Source: an uncultured Collinsella sp. (GTDB taxonomy: Bacteria; Actinomycetota; Coriobacteriia; Coriobacteriales; Coriobacteriaceae). Taken from it: a DNA stretch of 15,518 nucleotides. The DNA lies in NCBI GenBank assembly GCA_902465115.1, contig CABQMC010000017.1, positions 1 to 15,518 on the forward strand, read 5' to 3'. Shown here piece after piece: positions 1 to 7,197 of the stretch. Position 1 is the stretch's first letter. Every line of letters starts with the position of its first letter. The notes under the pieces were generated by a model. That model searched no databases and was not told the origin of the DNA. It was given only the letters and a program-made list of their open reading frames with translations. A program made the position numbers and the translations under genes.

Positions 1-858
1 CCCGCGCCATGTGGTATCGCACGGCTCAAATACCTGCTCGACCAGCTGGCGCGCTACGGGATTGCCGTCGGCATTGACGCCGCGACGGTAGGCGTTGTCA
101 ATCGCCGGCCTGTCCTCGACAACCATCTGGACCAGCATGCAGATGCCCTGCAGGATATCGACGGGCTCAAATCCCGTGACCACGCCCGGGGTATTGAATT
201 CGTCGACCAAAAAGCCAAAGGGGGCCAAGCCCGTGATGGTGGCGACGTGGCCCGGCAGGATAAAGCCGTCGATGGCGGTCTCGGGGTCGTTGGCGATGGC
301 GCGCAACGCCGGCGGCGTGGTCTTGTGGGCGCAATAGACCGAAAAGTTCAAAAGCCCACGCGCCTCGGCCTCCAAGATGGCGGCGGCGATGGTGGGCGTC
401 GTAGTCTCAAAGCCCACGCCCATAAAAATGACCGGGCGATCAGGGTTTTGCTCGGCGATATCGAGTGCATCGAGCGGGGAGTAGACGATGCGAATATCGC
501 GCCCCGCCGCCTTTTGCGCAGCGAGCGAGGTGGATGATCCGGGCACGCGCATCATGTCGCCAAAGGTGGTGATGATGGCGCCGTCTATGTTGGCGAGCGC
601 GATTGCGTGGTCGATGTCGCGGTTGGCGGTGACGCAGACGGGGCAGCCCGGGCCGCTCAGCAGCTTGAGCCCGGCCGGCATAATGGAGCGAAAGCCATAG
701 CGCCCGATGCTCACGGTATGCGTGCCGCAGACTTCCATAAGGTTGATGGCGCGGTCGCCGACAAGCTCATGAATGCGTTCGATGAGCTCGCGAGCCAGCT
801 TGGAATCGCGAAATGCCGAAAAGTCGATACCGGAGCGCGCCGGCTGTCCGGCCGCCAC
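1..858 (-). CDS. hypD: HypD, hydrogenase maturation protein (3' end cut by window edge)
   Basis: HypD is an iron-sulphur scaffold that works with HypC to assemble the Fe(CN)2CO group of [NiFe]-hydrogenases in the cytoplasm. The minus-strand frame is open from 858 to base 1 and gives 286 residues; family members are about 360-380, so the C-terminal part with the remaining [4Fe-4S] cysteines lies outside. Visible family motifs are MEVCGTHT (residues 41-48, C44), GPGCPVC (69-75, C72 and C75), a GVGFETTTP stretch and PGHV. The start is GTG at 858-856, which overlaps the hypC stop (TAGTG) by one base, so translation is probably coupled to hypC. No later start is as good, because the motifs begin about 40 residues in, as expected. 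The product is the third gene of a hypF-hypC-hypD run; hypE would be expected next, beyond base 1. Recognition is firm from the motifs. Confidence 0.95.
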   Translation of the reverse strand, partial: MAAGQPARSGIDFSAFRDSKLARELIERIHELVGDRAINLMEVCGTHTVSIGRYGFRSIMPAGLKLLSGPGCPVCVTANRDIDHAIALANIDGAIITTFGDMMRVPGSSTSLAAQKAAGRDIRIVYSPLDALDIAEQNPDRPVIFMGVGFETTTPTIAAAILEAEARGLLNFSVYCAHKTTPPALRAIANDPETAIDGFILPGHVATITGLAPFGFLVDEFNTPGVVTGFEPVDILQGICMLVQMVVEDRPAIDNAYRRGVNADGNPVARQLVEQVFEPCDTTWRG

Positions 859-1118
859 TAGTATGCCTCGGCCGGGTTGCTGGCCAGTTGGTCTTCTTCG
901 GCCAGTTCGGTCATGGCATTAACGAGCTCGAGCGTTTCTTGCGCTTCCTGCTCGTCGACGATCTGGATGCCAAAGCCGGCGTGTACGAGAATATAGTCGC
1001 CTACCTGCGCCGTCGGCACGAGTTTCAGCGACACGGGGCGCTCGATGCCCATCATGTCGACGGTGGCCTTGAGGTCGTCGTCGCGTTTGACTACTTTGCC
1101 GGGAACGGCAAGGCACAT
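858..1118 (-). CDS. hypC: HypC/HybG-family hydrogenase maturation chaperone
   Basis: HypC is a small chaperone that carries the Fe(CN)2CO group together with HypD and delivers it to the large subunit of [NiFe]-hydrogenase. The 86-residue protein begins MCLAVPGKVV; Cys2 is the conserved iron-binding residue exposed after removal of Met1, and the family's conserved histidine is probably H46 in LVHAGFG. The length is normal for the family. The ATG start at 1118-1116 is preceded on the minus strand by AAGGGG about five to six bases upstream. Its stop overlaps the hypD start by one base. It lies 134 bases after hypF. That gap has a small perfect palindrome, CCATCA-GT-TGATGG (1165-1178), of unknown meaning and no clear terminator, so hypF and hypC may still be co-transcribed. 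Confidence 0.96.
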   Translation of the reverse strand: MCLAVPGKVVKRDDDLKATVDMMGIERPVSLKLVPTAQVGDYILVHAGFGIQIVDEQEAQETLELVNAMTELAEEDQLASNPAEAY

Positions 1119-1252
1119 ATTGTTCCCCTTTTATACGCTTTGCGCTGGATGGGCGCTTAATAATCCATCAGTTGATGGTAGCGCTCGCGGGGTTCGCGGG
1201 CAAACGCGTTACGCCTGTGAGACGGCTGGGCACGGCGGCGTGCGAGGGCGAG

Positions 1253-3721
1253 CTACTGTGATGCAATCTGCGCGAGGCGAGCGCGTGCGACTGCCGCCTG
1301 ACCGTAGGCGATGCAGCCGTCGTTAACGGGCACGGTTTGGGGGACGAGGACAGTAAGGCCTGCGCTTTTGAGCTCGCGGGTGAGGAGTTGAAGCAGAAGT
1401 CGGTTCATGAACACGCCGCCCGAGAGCGCGACGGTGTCGATGCCCTCGTGCGCGCAGATATCGCTGGCGATGCGCGCCGAGGAGCGCGCGACGGCGACAT
1501 GGAAGTCGAGTGCGAGCCTGTCGGCGGGCGCTCCGGCTTCAGTTCCTCCCAAAAGTGTCTCAAAGAGTGCTTTCTGATCCAGAACATGGGGGCCGTTCAG
1601 CCACGATGGGCCAGATGCGAAATGGCCGGCGTTGTCGTCGGGAAAATGGGCGATTTCGTTGTCGAGCGCGCGCCAGGCGGCAGCCTCAAGCTCGATGGCG
1701 GGTTCGCCCTCGTAGGTTGCCTTGTCGCAGATGCCCAGAATCGCTGCCGCGGCATCAAAGAGACGCCCCATGCTGCTGGTACGCGGGCTGTTGATGCCGC
1801 GCTCGATCATGGTGGCTGTCACGCTGCGCGTTTGCTCGCCGAGGCTGTCCAAAAGCCGAGCGGCACCTGGGTGCTCGAGCAGGCCGAGCTCACTGAGCAG
1901 GGCAAAGGCGTTGCGGCAGGCGTCGCGCACGGAGGCCGCCCCGCCGGGGAGCGCCCAGGTGCGCAAATGCGCGGCGCGCTCAAAGCCGCCAAGGCTGGCA
2001 ACAAGAAACTCGCCGCCCCAAATGGTCCCATCGGTGTCGGCGCCGGTGCCGTCAAAGGCGATGCCAAGGACACGCGCGTCGGTTGTAAGCTGGCCCGCGG
2101 CGATGGCTTCGGCCATTACGCTCGCGATATGCGCATGATGGTGCTGCACCTCGACGAGCGGCAGATTGCATTTTCGCGCCTGCTCGCGCGCCCACTGGCC
2201 CGATAGATAGCTGGGGTGTAAATCGCAGGCCAAGGCGGCGGGCGCCAAATCAAAGAGATCTTCCAAGCGCGTGCGCGCAGCGTTCCAGGCATCGAAGGTC
2301 CCGCCGTTTTCAACATCGCCGATATGCTGCGACACAAAACAGGTTGCCTCGCCGTTCGTCCCTTCACGCGTGAGCGCAATCGTGGCCTTTTGTTGTGGCC
2401 CGCAGGCGAGCACGCAGGACGGAGCGCGGTCGAGCGCCGGCAACGGCAGCGGCTGGGGTGCATATCCGCGAGCGCGGCGCACGGGCATAACGGCGCCGTC
2501 GACCACGCGCACTACAGAGTCGTCGTAGCGCGAGAGGATCGCGCGGTCGTTACCGAGCAACGCGTCGGCGATGCCGGCAGCAACGAGGTGTTCCCAGGCA
2601 AGGTCGTCGTCGGTCTCGATGGGTTCTTCGCTCAGGTTTCCGCTGGTCATGACGAGCGCGTGCATACCGCAGGCTTCTGCCGCGGCAAGCAACAGATGTT
2701 GAAGCGGCGTATAGGGGAGCATGACGCCGAGCTCAGGAAGGTCGCGCGCGACGGACGGCGCGAGCGCGAGGGCGTCGGGGGAGCCGCCGCTCTCGCAAGC
2801 AGCACGTCGGCGCAGCAGCACAATGGGGCGGATACTGCCGGCGAGAAGCTCGCGCTCAGCGTCGTCGATATGGCACAGGCGCCCGGCATCAGCAAGACTG
2901 CGCACCATGACGGCAAGTGGTTTGTTGCTGCGGCGTTTGCGACGGCGCAACTCGCGCACCGCTTGTTCGTTGGCAGCATCGCAGGCCAGGTGGAATCCGC
3001 CCAGGCCCTTGATGGCGACGATGCCACCGCTGGCCAGCAGCTCAACGCAGCGCTCGATGATGGCGTCGCTGGCCTCGCGTGTGGTGCCGACGGCCGGTGT
3101 CGCGGACGAATTCCCGCACGCATCGCCGTTTACAGCCTCGCGCCACGTAATATGCGGCCCGCAATCAAAGCAGGCATCGGGTTGCGCGTGAAAACGCCGG
3201 TCGAGTGGGTCGGCATACTCCGCGGCACACCTGGGACACATGGGAAAACAATCCATCGACGTGGCCGCTCGGTCATAAGGCAACGATCGGATGATGGTAA
3301 AGCGTGGCCCGCAGTTAGTGCAGTTGATAAAGGGGTAGTGATAGCGTCGGTCGGCGGGATCGAACAATTCGCGCAGGCAATCGTCACAGGTAGCGATGTC
3401 GGGCGAGACGAGCGTCGTGTGTGCGGTCTGGTCCTGCGATGCTACGATGCGAAAGCCCTGTTCATTGGCGGCATCCCAACCGTTGGCTGCCAAGTCCACA
3501 ACCTCGACATGCTCTACGCGAGCCGCCGCAGGCGCATGCTCGGAAAGCGCGGCAACAAAAGCATCGAGCGCATCGGCCGGAGCGTGCGCCTCGATATGCA
3601 CGCCGTCGCCCGCATTGAGCACCCATCCGCAAATGCCATGCGCCATGGCCTCGCGATACACAAACGGTCGCATGCCAACGCCCTGCACAATGCCCGTCAC
3701 ATGAATATGCACATGCCGCAT
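1253..3721 (-). CDS. hypF: HypF, carbamoyltransferase for hydrogenase cyanide ligand synthesis
   Basis: HypF turns carbamoyl phosphate and ATP into a carbamoyl-adenylate and passes the carbamoyl group to the C-terminal cysteine of HypE, the source of the CN ligands of [NiFe]-hydrogenase. All domains are visible in the 822 residues. An acylphosphatase domain spans 1-92 (VQGVGMRPF, catalytic R18 and N36). Two zinc fingers follow, C112/C115 with C134/C137 and C162/C165 with C184/C187. A YrdC-like domain runs from about 217 to 410 (KGLGGFHLACDA at 238-249). The Kae1-like carbamoyltransferase domain runs from about 430 to the end, with HHHAH at 527-531, GIAFDGTGADTDGTIWGGE at 553-571 and SGGVFMN near 770. 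Length is slightly above the usual 750-800. The ATG at 3721-3719 has TGAGGGG just upstream. The gene looks intact. It follows nikR on the same strand with a 117-base gap filled mainly by a palindromic repeat. Confidence 0.97.
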   Translation of the reverse strand: MRHVHIHVTGIVQGVGMRPFVYREAMAHGICGWVLNAGDGVHIEAHAPADALDAFVAALSEHAPAAARVEHVEVVDLAANGWDAANEQGFRIVASQDQTAHTTLVSPDIATCDDCLRELFDPADRRYHYPFINCTNCGPRFTIIRSLPYDRAATSMDCFPMCPRCAAEYADPLDRRFHAQPDACFDCGPHITWREAVNGDACGNSSATPAVGTTREASDAIIERCVELLASGGIVAIKGLGGFHLACDAANEQAVRELRRRKRRSNKPLAVMVRSLADAGRLCHIDDAERELLAGSIRPIVLLRRRAACESGGSPDALALAPSVARDLPELGVMLPYTPLQHLLLAAAEACGMHALVMTSGNLSEEPIETDDDLAWEHLVAAGIADALLGNDRAILSRYDDSVVRVVDGAVMPVRRARGYAPQPLPLPALDRAPSCVLACGPQQKATIALTREGTNGEATCFVSQHIGDVENGGTFDAWNAARTRLEDLFDLAPAALACDLHPSYLSGQWAREQARKCNLPLVEVQHHHAHIASVMAEAIAAGQLTTDARVLGIAFDGTGADTDGTIWGGEFLVASLGGFERAAHLRTWALPGGAASVRDACRNAFALLSELGLLEHPGAARLLDSLGEQTRSVTATMIERGINSPRTSSMGRLFDAAAAILGICDKATYEGEPAIELEAAAWRALDNEIAHFPDDNAGHFASGPSWLNGPHVLDQKALFETLLGGTEAGAPADRLALDFHVAVARSSARIASDICAHEGIDTVALSGGVFMNRLLLQLLTRELKSAGLTVLVPQTVPVNDGCIAYGQAAVARARLAQIASQ

Positions 3722-3746
3722 GCGACACCCCTCATCAAAACCGACG

Positions 3747-3813
3747 AAATAGGGACAGGTTTATTTTGGTAGGTAAAACTTCTAAACCTGCCAAAACAAA
3801 CCTGTCCCTATTT
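3747..3813. repeat. REP-like inverted repeat with 28-bp arms between nikR and hypF
   Basis: The left arm (3747-3774) begins AAATAGGGACAGG and ends GGTAGGT. The right arm (3786-3813) is its reverse complement with two differences in 28 positions (3763/3797 an A-C mismatch, 3770/3790 a T-G pair). The loop is 11 bases (3775-3785). It would form a very stable hairpin on either strand, but no run of T follows the stem on the minus strand, so it is not a classic terminator. It is probably an interspersed palindromic element of the kind moved by REP-associated tyrosine transposases, or an mRNA-stabilising structure; this is inference. Its GGGACAG core is shared with the repeat at 9241-9275. Confidence 0.8.
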
Positions 3814-3838
3814 GGCAGGTGCGCTGCGGGAAATCCCG

Positions 3839-4351
3839 CTACAGCCCCAGGCTCTGCTTGGTGGCGGCGCACGTGAGCTCTCCGTGCTTAACGCCGCGCA
3901 GGCCCAGCAGGCGGTCGGCTAGTTCGTAGACGCGCTCGCCGCGACCCTTGAGCGCCAGAATCTCCAAACAGTTGTGGTGATCCAGATGCACGTGCATGGT
4001 CGATACGATCTCGTCGGTGTAGTCGTGCTGCACTTCGTCCAGACGGCGCGTCAGGTCGCCAGTATGGTGGTCGTAGATCATGGTGAGCGACCCGATAACA
4101 TGCTCATCGGGCGTGCGCATCTGCTCCTTGGCGATCGAGGCGCGAATCAGGTCGCGCACGGCCTCGGAGCGGTTGGCCACGTCGCCGCGGCGCGCGATCT
4201 GTTCGTCAAAACGGCGCAGCAGGTCGTCCGGTGCGGTAACCGAAAAGCGGACCAGCTCGGAGCCGGAGCCGCTACAGTGGCAGCCCGCGTCACCGTCCAC
4301 CCCGTGCGGATGCTCGTGCTCGTACCCGCTGCCATGCTCGTGTTCGGCCAC
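3839..4351 (-). CDS. nikR: NikR-family nickel-responsive regulator with His/Cys-rich N-terminal tail
   Basis: NikR is a homotetrameric repressor or activator that binds DNA through a ribbon-helix-helix domain when nickel fills its C-terminal ACT-like domain. The protein has 170 residues. Residues 1-31 are a tail rich in His and Cys (H4, H6, H12, H14, H16, C24, H25, C26), absent from E. coli NikR. The ribbon-helix-helix domain is about 32-75 (LVRFSVTAPDDLLRRFDE; RRG...NRSEAVRDLIR). The regulatory domain is about 85-165 and keeps the nickel ligand pattern H109, H120, H122, C128, with the same spacing as E. coli H76/H87/H89/C95. The start is GTG at 4351-4349, one base after the TAA of the upstream small gene, so translation is probably coupled. 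After the stop a short palindrome GCGGGA-AA-TCCCGC (3826-3839) overlaps the end of the gene. Its position before hypFCD fits control of nickel-enzyme genes; the targets are inferred. Confidence 0.92.
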   Translation of the reverse strand: MAEHEHGSGYEHEHPHGVDGDAGCHCSGSGSELVRFSVTAPDDLLRRFDEQIARRGDVANRSEAVRDLIRASIAKEQMRTPDEHVIGSLTMIYDHHTGDLTRRLDEVQHDYTDEIVSTMHVHLDHHNCLEILALKGRGERVYELADRLLGLRGVKHGELTCAATKQSLGL

Positions 4352-4352
4352 T

Positions 4353-4601
4353 TTACACCAGCTTCACGGATCCGACGGAGTTGTGGTCGGCCTCGATGGC
4401 CTCTTCGTAGCCCTCGAGTGCGTCGTGGGCCTCGTGCAGCGCGGCCATGACGGCCTCGAGCTTGGCGCCGATGCGCTCCATGTCAAAATTCTCGGTCGCA
4501 TGCAGCAGCTGATGGCTCCACTCGTGAGCGAGCTCGATGGTGTCGTCGACCTGCTTGACGCTCATGGCAAGCTGGCTCATGTTCATTCCGACATCATGCA
4601 T
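4353..4601 (-). CDS. Small helical His-containing protein of unknown function, coupled to nikR
   Basis: This is an 82-residue protein I do not recognise. It looks all-helical, probably a helical hairpin, with two amphipathic stretches (about 8-38 and 40-72) and no signal peptide or membrane segment. Histidines fall at i, i+4, i+8 (H26, H30, H34 in AHEWSHQLLHA), which would put them on one helix face, and H56, H59 and D60 lie in the second helix. A metal-binding role is therefore plausible but unproven. The ATG at 4601-4599 has a strong ribosome binding site (AAGGAGA, 4614-4608) six bases upstream. The stop is followed after a single base by the nikR GTG, so the two form one transcriptional and translational unit. 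A possible -10 box TAAAAT lies at 4646-4641 on the minus strand, but no convincing -35 box is seen. The coding call is firm; the function is unknown. Confidence 0.85.
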   Translation of the reverse strand: MHDVGMNMSQLAMSVKQVDDTIELAHEWSHQLLHATENFDMERIGAKLEAVMAALHEAHDALEGYEEAIEADHNSVGSVKLV

Positions 4602-4673
4602 GGGAAATCTCCTTTTGTATGGGGCAGTTCAGTGGTTCAAATTTTACTACGCCCGCTCTGCGCGCAGCTGCAT

Positions 4674-4711
4674 AAGAAAACGGGTGCGAGTCTGTGTGAC
4701 CCGCACCCGTT
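4674..4711 (-). terminator. Intrinsic terminator of trxA
   Basis: On the plus strand AACGGGTGCG (4679-4688) pairs perfectly with CGCACCCGTT (4702-4711). After one mismatch the stem continues with GTC/GAC (4690-4692 and 4698-4700), leaving a 5-base loop. Read on the minus strand the stem is followed by TTTTCTT (4680-4674). It lies about 110 bases past the trxA stop and before the nikR unit, so it separates the two transcripts. Confidence 0.8.
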
Positions 4712-4822
4712 CACTGGGGGCTGTTTGTGACTACCATACTATCCGTGGTCGCACACGGTGCACCCAGAAGTCCGGCGAGCGGTGCAAAAGCGCTCATGGA
4801 CGGCGGGTAAGTAACAAGCGTA

Positions 4823-5143
4823 TTACAGATGCTTCTCCAGCAGCGCCTGCAGTCTCGCCTTGGGCAGAGCGCCAACCGAGCGGTCAATCTCCTCGCCGTT
4901 CTTAAACACAATCAGCGTGGGGATGCTCATGACGCCATACTTCATGGCCAGGTCCTGGTTGTCGTCGACGTTGCACTTGGCAACGGCGAGCTTGCCCGCC
5001 AGCTCATCGGCAACCTCGTCAACGATGGGCGAGAGGGATCGACAGGGCCCGCACCACGGTGCCCAAAAATCGACCAGCACGGGCAGACTGTCGTTAACGA
5101 TGGAATCGAAGTTCTCGGGGGTAATCTGATTAATGTCAGCCAT
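4823..5143 (-). CDS. trxA: Thioredoxin
   Basis: This is a cytosolic thiol-disulfide reductant of the thioredoxin fold. The 106-residue protein has the usual single-domain length, the active site WCGPC in VDFWAPWCGPCRSL and the cis-proline motif SIPTLIVF. It ends with a normal C-terminal helix (ALLEKHL). The start chosen is ATG at 5143-5141 (MADINQITPENF), preceded by GGAGG five bases upstream. The frame is open further upstream, but the extra residues are not thioredoxin-like and have a poorer ribosome binding site. The gene is monocistronic: a terminator follows at 4674-4711 and the next gene upstream is divergent. There is no thioredoxin reductase in the window. Confidence 0.96.
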   Translation of the reverse strand: MADINQITPENFDSIVNDSLPVLVDFWAPWCGPCRSLSPIVDEVADELAGKLAVAKCNVDDNQDLAMKYGVMSIPTLIVFKNGEEIDRSVGALPKARLQALLEKHL

Positions 5144-5245
5144 GGTGACCTCCATAATGCGACGCGGCTCGGTCGCGTAAAACTCAGTACGACCGTGCTT
5201 ATACCCAGCCGCCCGCAAAGCAACCACTCGCGGGCAGCTCTTTTA

Positions 5246-5251
5246 TATAAT
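5246..5251 (+). promoter_or_regulatory. Possible -10 box for the UDG-like gene
   Basis: A perfect TATAAT lies 28 bases before the ATG at 5280 in the short divergent gap to trxA. No good -35 box is seen 16-18 bases upstream and there is no TGn extension, so the call is tentative. Confidence 0.35.
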
Positions 5252-5279
5252 GGTGGGCACGCAAACGATTGGAGAGCGC

Positions 5280-5855
5280 ATGTCCACGTCACAAAGCCAG
5301 AAAAAAGAAGCCATCGCCCAGGCGGCCGAGCAAGAGCTCACATCGCTTGCGGTCCGTGGCGTGCGTATCGCGGGCAACGCGTGCTCGCCGATCGTGCTGG
5401 TCAAAGGCGATTTGGACGAGGCCGAGCGCGCGGGCGGCGAGCTGGCTGCCGGTCCAGACGGTGCCGCGCTGCGCAAGGCTCTCGGCGCCATCGGCTACGC
5501 ACCCGAGGATTTTTGCGTGCTGGCAAGCGTCGCCGGCGTGGGTGACGGAGCGGTCGCGGTGGGCGAGACTCTGCCGTGCGAGCTGTTCCGCGAGGCGCTT
5601 GAGGCCTTGGACCCCGAGGCGGTGCTACTGCTCGACAACAACGCGGCTGATGCCATGCGCGAGACCTATGCCGATATGCTCGTGGCGATCGATGACTTCG
5701 ACACCGCCATGCTCAAGCCCGGCTTGGTCGCCCATGTGCAGGGCCGCCGCGTGCTCGCGCTCGACGGCTTTGAGGCGGCACTCACCGACAAGGCCGCTAA
5801 GCAGCGCATGTGGGCCTATATCAAGCAGCTGACTCCGGCGGCCGCTCCGCTGTAG
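5280..5855 (+). CDS. Uracil-DNA glycosylase-like fold protein lacking catalytic motifs
   Basis: This is a 191-residue soluble protein. I read it as a degenerate relative of family 4/5 uracil-DNA glycosylases, by comparing the order and spacing of elements from memory. The strand and loop PIVLVKGDLDEAER (37-50) sit where UDGs have the GEAPG catalytic motif. GPDGAALRKALGAIGYAPED (58-77) resembles the following GRAGxLLxxxLxxxGLxRED helix. ALEALDPEAVLLLDNNAA (107-124) matches the IxxLxPxVIVxLGxxAA element. RRVLALDGFEAALTDKAA (156-173) followed by a WAYIKQL helix matches the terminal HPSxLLRxP...W element. The catalytic acidic and His residues and the four Fe-S cysteines are missing, so glycosylase activity is unlikely. 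The ATG at 5280 follows GGAGA closely; the frame is open to 5250, but those residues look untranslated. The small palindrome TCCGCT-GT-AGCGGA (5846-5859) overlaps the stop codon. The gene is divergent from trxA. Its real role is unknown. Confidence 0.6.
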   Translation: MSTSQSQKKEAIAQAAEQELTSLAVRGVRIAGNACSPIVLVKGDLDEAERAGGELAAGPDGAALRKALGAIGYAPEDFCVLASVAGVGDGAVAVGETLPCELFREALEALDPEAVLLLDNNAADAMRETYADMLVAIDDFDTAMLKPGLVAHVQGRRVLALDGFEAALTDKAAKQRMWAYIKQLTPAAAPL

Positions 5856-5919
5856 CGGATTGGTGCCGGCGAGCGATTGCCTGGCGGGCAAGGCGCGCCT
5901 CGAGATCGGCGCCGCACTT

Positions 5920-7197
5920 CTACATCACGGCGCGCAGCTCAAACCGATCGCCGTTAATGCGGAACTGACAGTTGCCGTTCATGCGCTCCACGGCAAGTTT
6001 GATGCTCCTGGTGCCAAAGCCGTGGCCCGCATGCCGGGTCACGGGCATGCCGTCGACCATGCGCGGCGCGCGGTCAAACGTATTGGAAACTAACAGCAGC
6101 AGCTGGCCGTCCTCTAATCGCAGGTCAAGGTCGACGAATCTCTTTCCTTGGGGTGCGGCGCTTGCGGCGGTGATAGCGTTTTCCAAGGCATTTGAGAGCA
6201 CGCTAAACAGGTCGGCGTCACCTACGTGGATGGTTTCGGGTACGGCGGCGCGCAGGTTGGCGGTAATGCCGTTTCTATTGATATCCGAGTTAAATGACGA
6301 AAGCGCGATGTTTACGGTCTCGTTGGCGCAGAAGCGGCGTACGGCGGTGCGGTCGCCGGCTTCGCAGAGTTCGTCGATGCGATCGAGCGCCTCGTCGGTG
6401 TGGCCCTCCTCAATTAAAGCGGCCAGGCCGCGTAGGAAGTGGCGCATGTCGTGGCGCAGAATCGAAAGCTCGCGCCCAGATTGACGCCAAGCCTCGAGCT
6501 CTTTGATGGCGGCGCTGTCGCGGGTTTCGAGCATCCAGCGCTCTCGCTCGGCGGTTTCCTTTTCTTCGTATTCACGCAGGTAGACGGCGAGGAACATAAG
6601 GTAGAACGCGCAGAGTGCAAAGGCCAAAAACTCAACCGTCACCACCGAGCCCGAGTGGAACAGCGTGGTGTAGACGTTGGTGGCATAGTCAAAGACGTAA
6701 TAGACGAGCGGCAGGATTAAAAGGATGCCCAGCTCGGTGGTGCTTTTAATCGCCAAGCGCGGACCGATGTCGCCGGCCCAATGCAGCAGGACGGCAAAGA
6801 CGGCGAGCGTGGTCGCGATGCGCGCCAGATAGTATGCGATCTGAGAATCGGTTGCGGCAAATGCGGCGATGCCCATCCAATTGCTGAACTGGCAGCTCAG
6901 ATAGGCACTCGTAATGCCGAGCACGGCAAGCAGCGGGCTCAGGCGGTAGCGCGCGCACAAATAGATGATGAGCGGCAGATGCACGACGAGCGGATATACC
7001 TGGCGGGCGAAAAGCTCTCCGCCGACGGCATTGGCGAGGCCAAATGCGCATCCGGTTACGGCACCGACCAGCACCAGTTCAAGCGCATGACGCCGGTTGA
7101 TCTCGATACCGCACAGCGCCGCCGAGGCAAAGACGCCAAAGAGCAACGTCGTGGCGTGGTGGATTGCCCAAAGGATCATTTCGACCGAGGAGACCAT
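5920..7197 (-). CDS. AgrC/ComD-type membrane histidine kinase (GHKL ATPase)
   Basis: This is the sensor kinase of a two-component pair, 425 residues. The first ~205 residues hold about six or seven membrane segments (hydrophobic stretches around 6-30, 39-60, 68-84, 88-102, 124-140, 154-170 and 185-206), with no large extracellular domain, as in peptide-sensing kinases. A charged coiled linker (207-245) leads to the phospho-acceptor H249 in LRHDMRHFL. The GHKL ATPase domain has an N-box around N336-N340 (LSNALENAI) and a G-box at 391-396 (GHGFGT). This architecture is the HPK10 family, which pairs with LytTR regulators. Its ATG overlaps the regulator stop by one base (TGATG), so the two are co-translated. 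It converges with the UDG-like gene, 64 bases apart. No agrB/agrD-like gene is adjacent, so the signal cannot be named. Confidence 0.9.
   Translation of the reverse strand: MVSSVEMILWAIHHATTLLFGVFASAALCGIEINRRHALELVLVGAVTGCAFGLANAVGGELFARQVYPLVVHLPLIIYLCARYRLSPLLAVLGITSAYLSCQFSNWMGIAAFAATDSQIAYYLARIATTLAVFAVLLHWAGDIGPRLAIKSTTELGILLILPLVYYVFDYATNVYTTLFHSGSVVTVEFLAFALCAFYLMFLAVYLREYEEKETAERERWMLETRDSAAIKELEAWRQSGRELSILRHDMRHFLRGLAALIEEGHTDEALDRIDELCEAGDRTAVRRFCANETVNIALSSFNSDINRNGITANLRAAVPETIHVGDADLFSVLSNALENAITAASAAPQGKRFVDLDLRLEDGQLLLLVSNTFDRAPRMVDGMPVTRHAGHGFGTRSIKLAVERMNGNCQFRINGDRFELRAVM

Noticed and set aside
95..1160. Several plus-strand open frames across the hypD/hypC region
   Set aside because: They overlap one another and lie opposite hypD and hypC, whose motifs are clear. 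hypD is easy to miss because its frame runs off the window edge.
2324..3772. A 482-residue open frame on the plus strand opposite hypF, ending inside the palindromic repeat
   Set aside because: The composition is shadow-like, there is no domain and no ribosome binding site, and hypF on the other strand is complete with all motifs.
5144..5227. N-terminal extension of thioredoxin as a targeting sequence
   Set aside because: The extension is not hydrophobic, and the inner ATG has a good ribosome binding site and gives the standard thioredoxin length.
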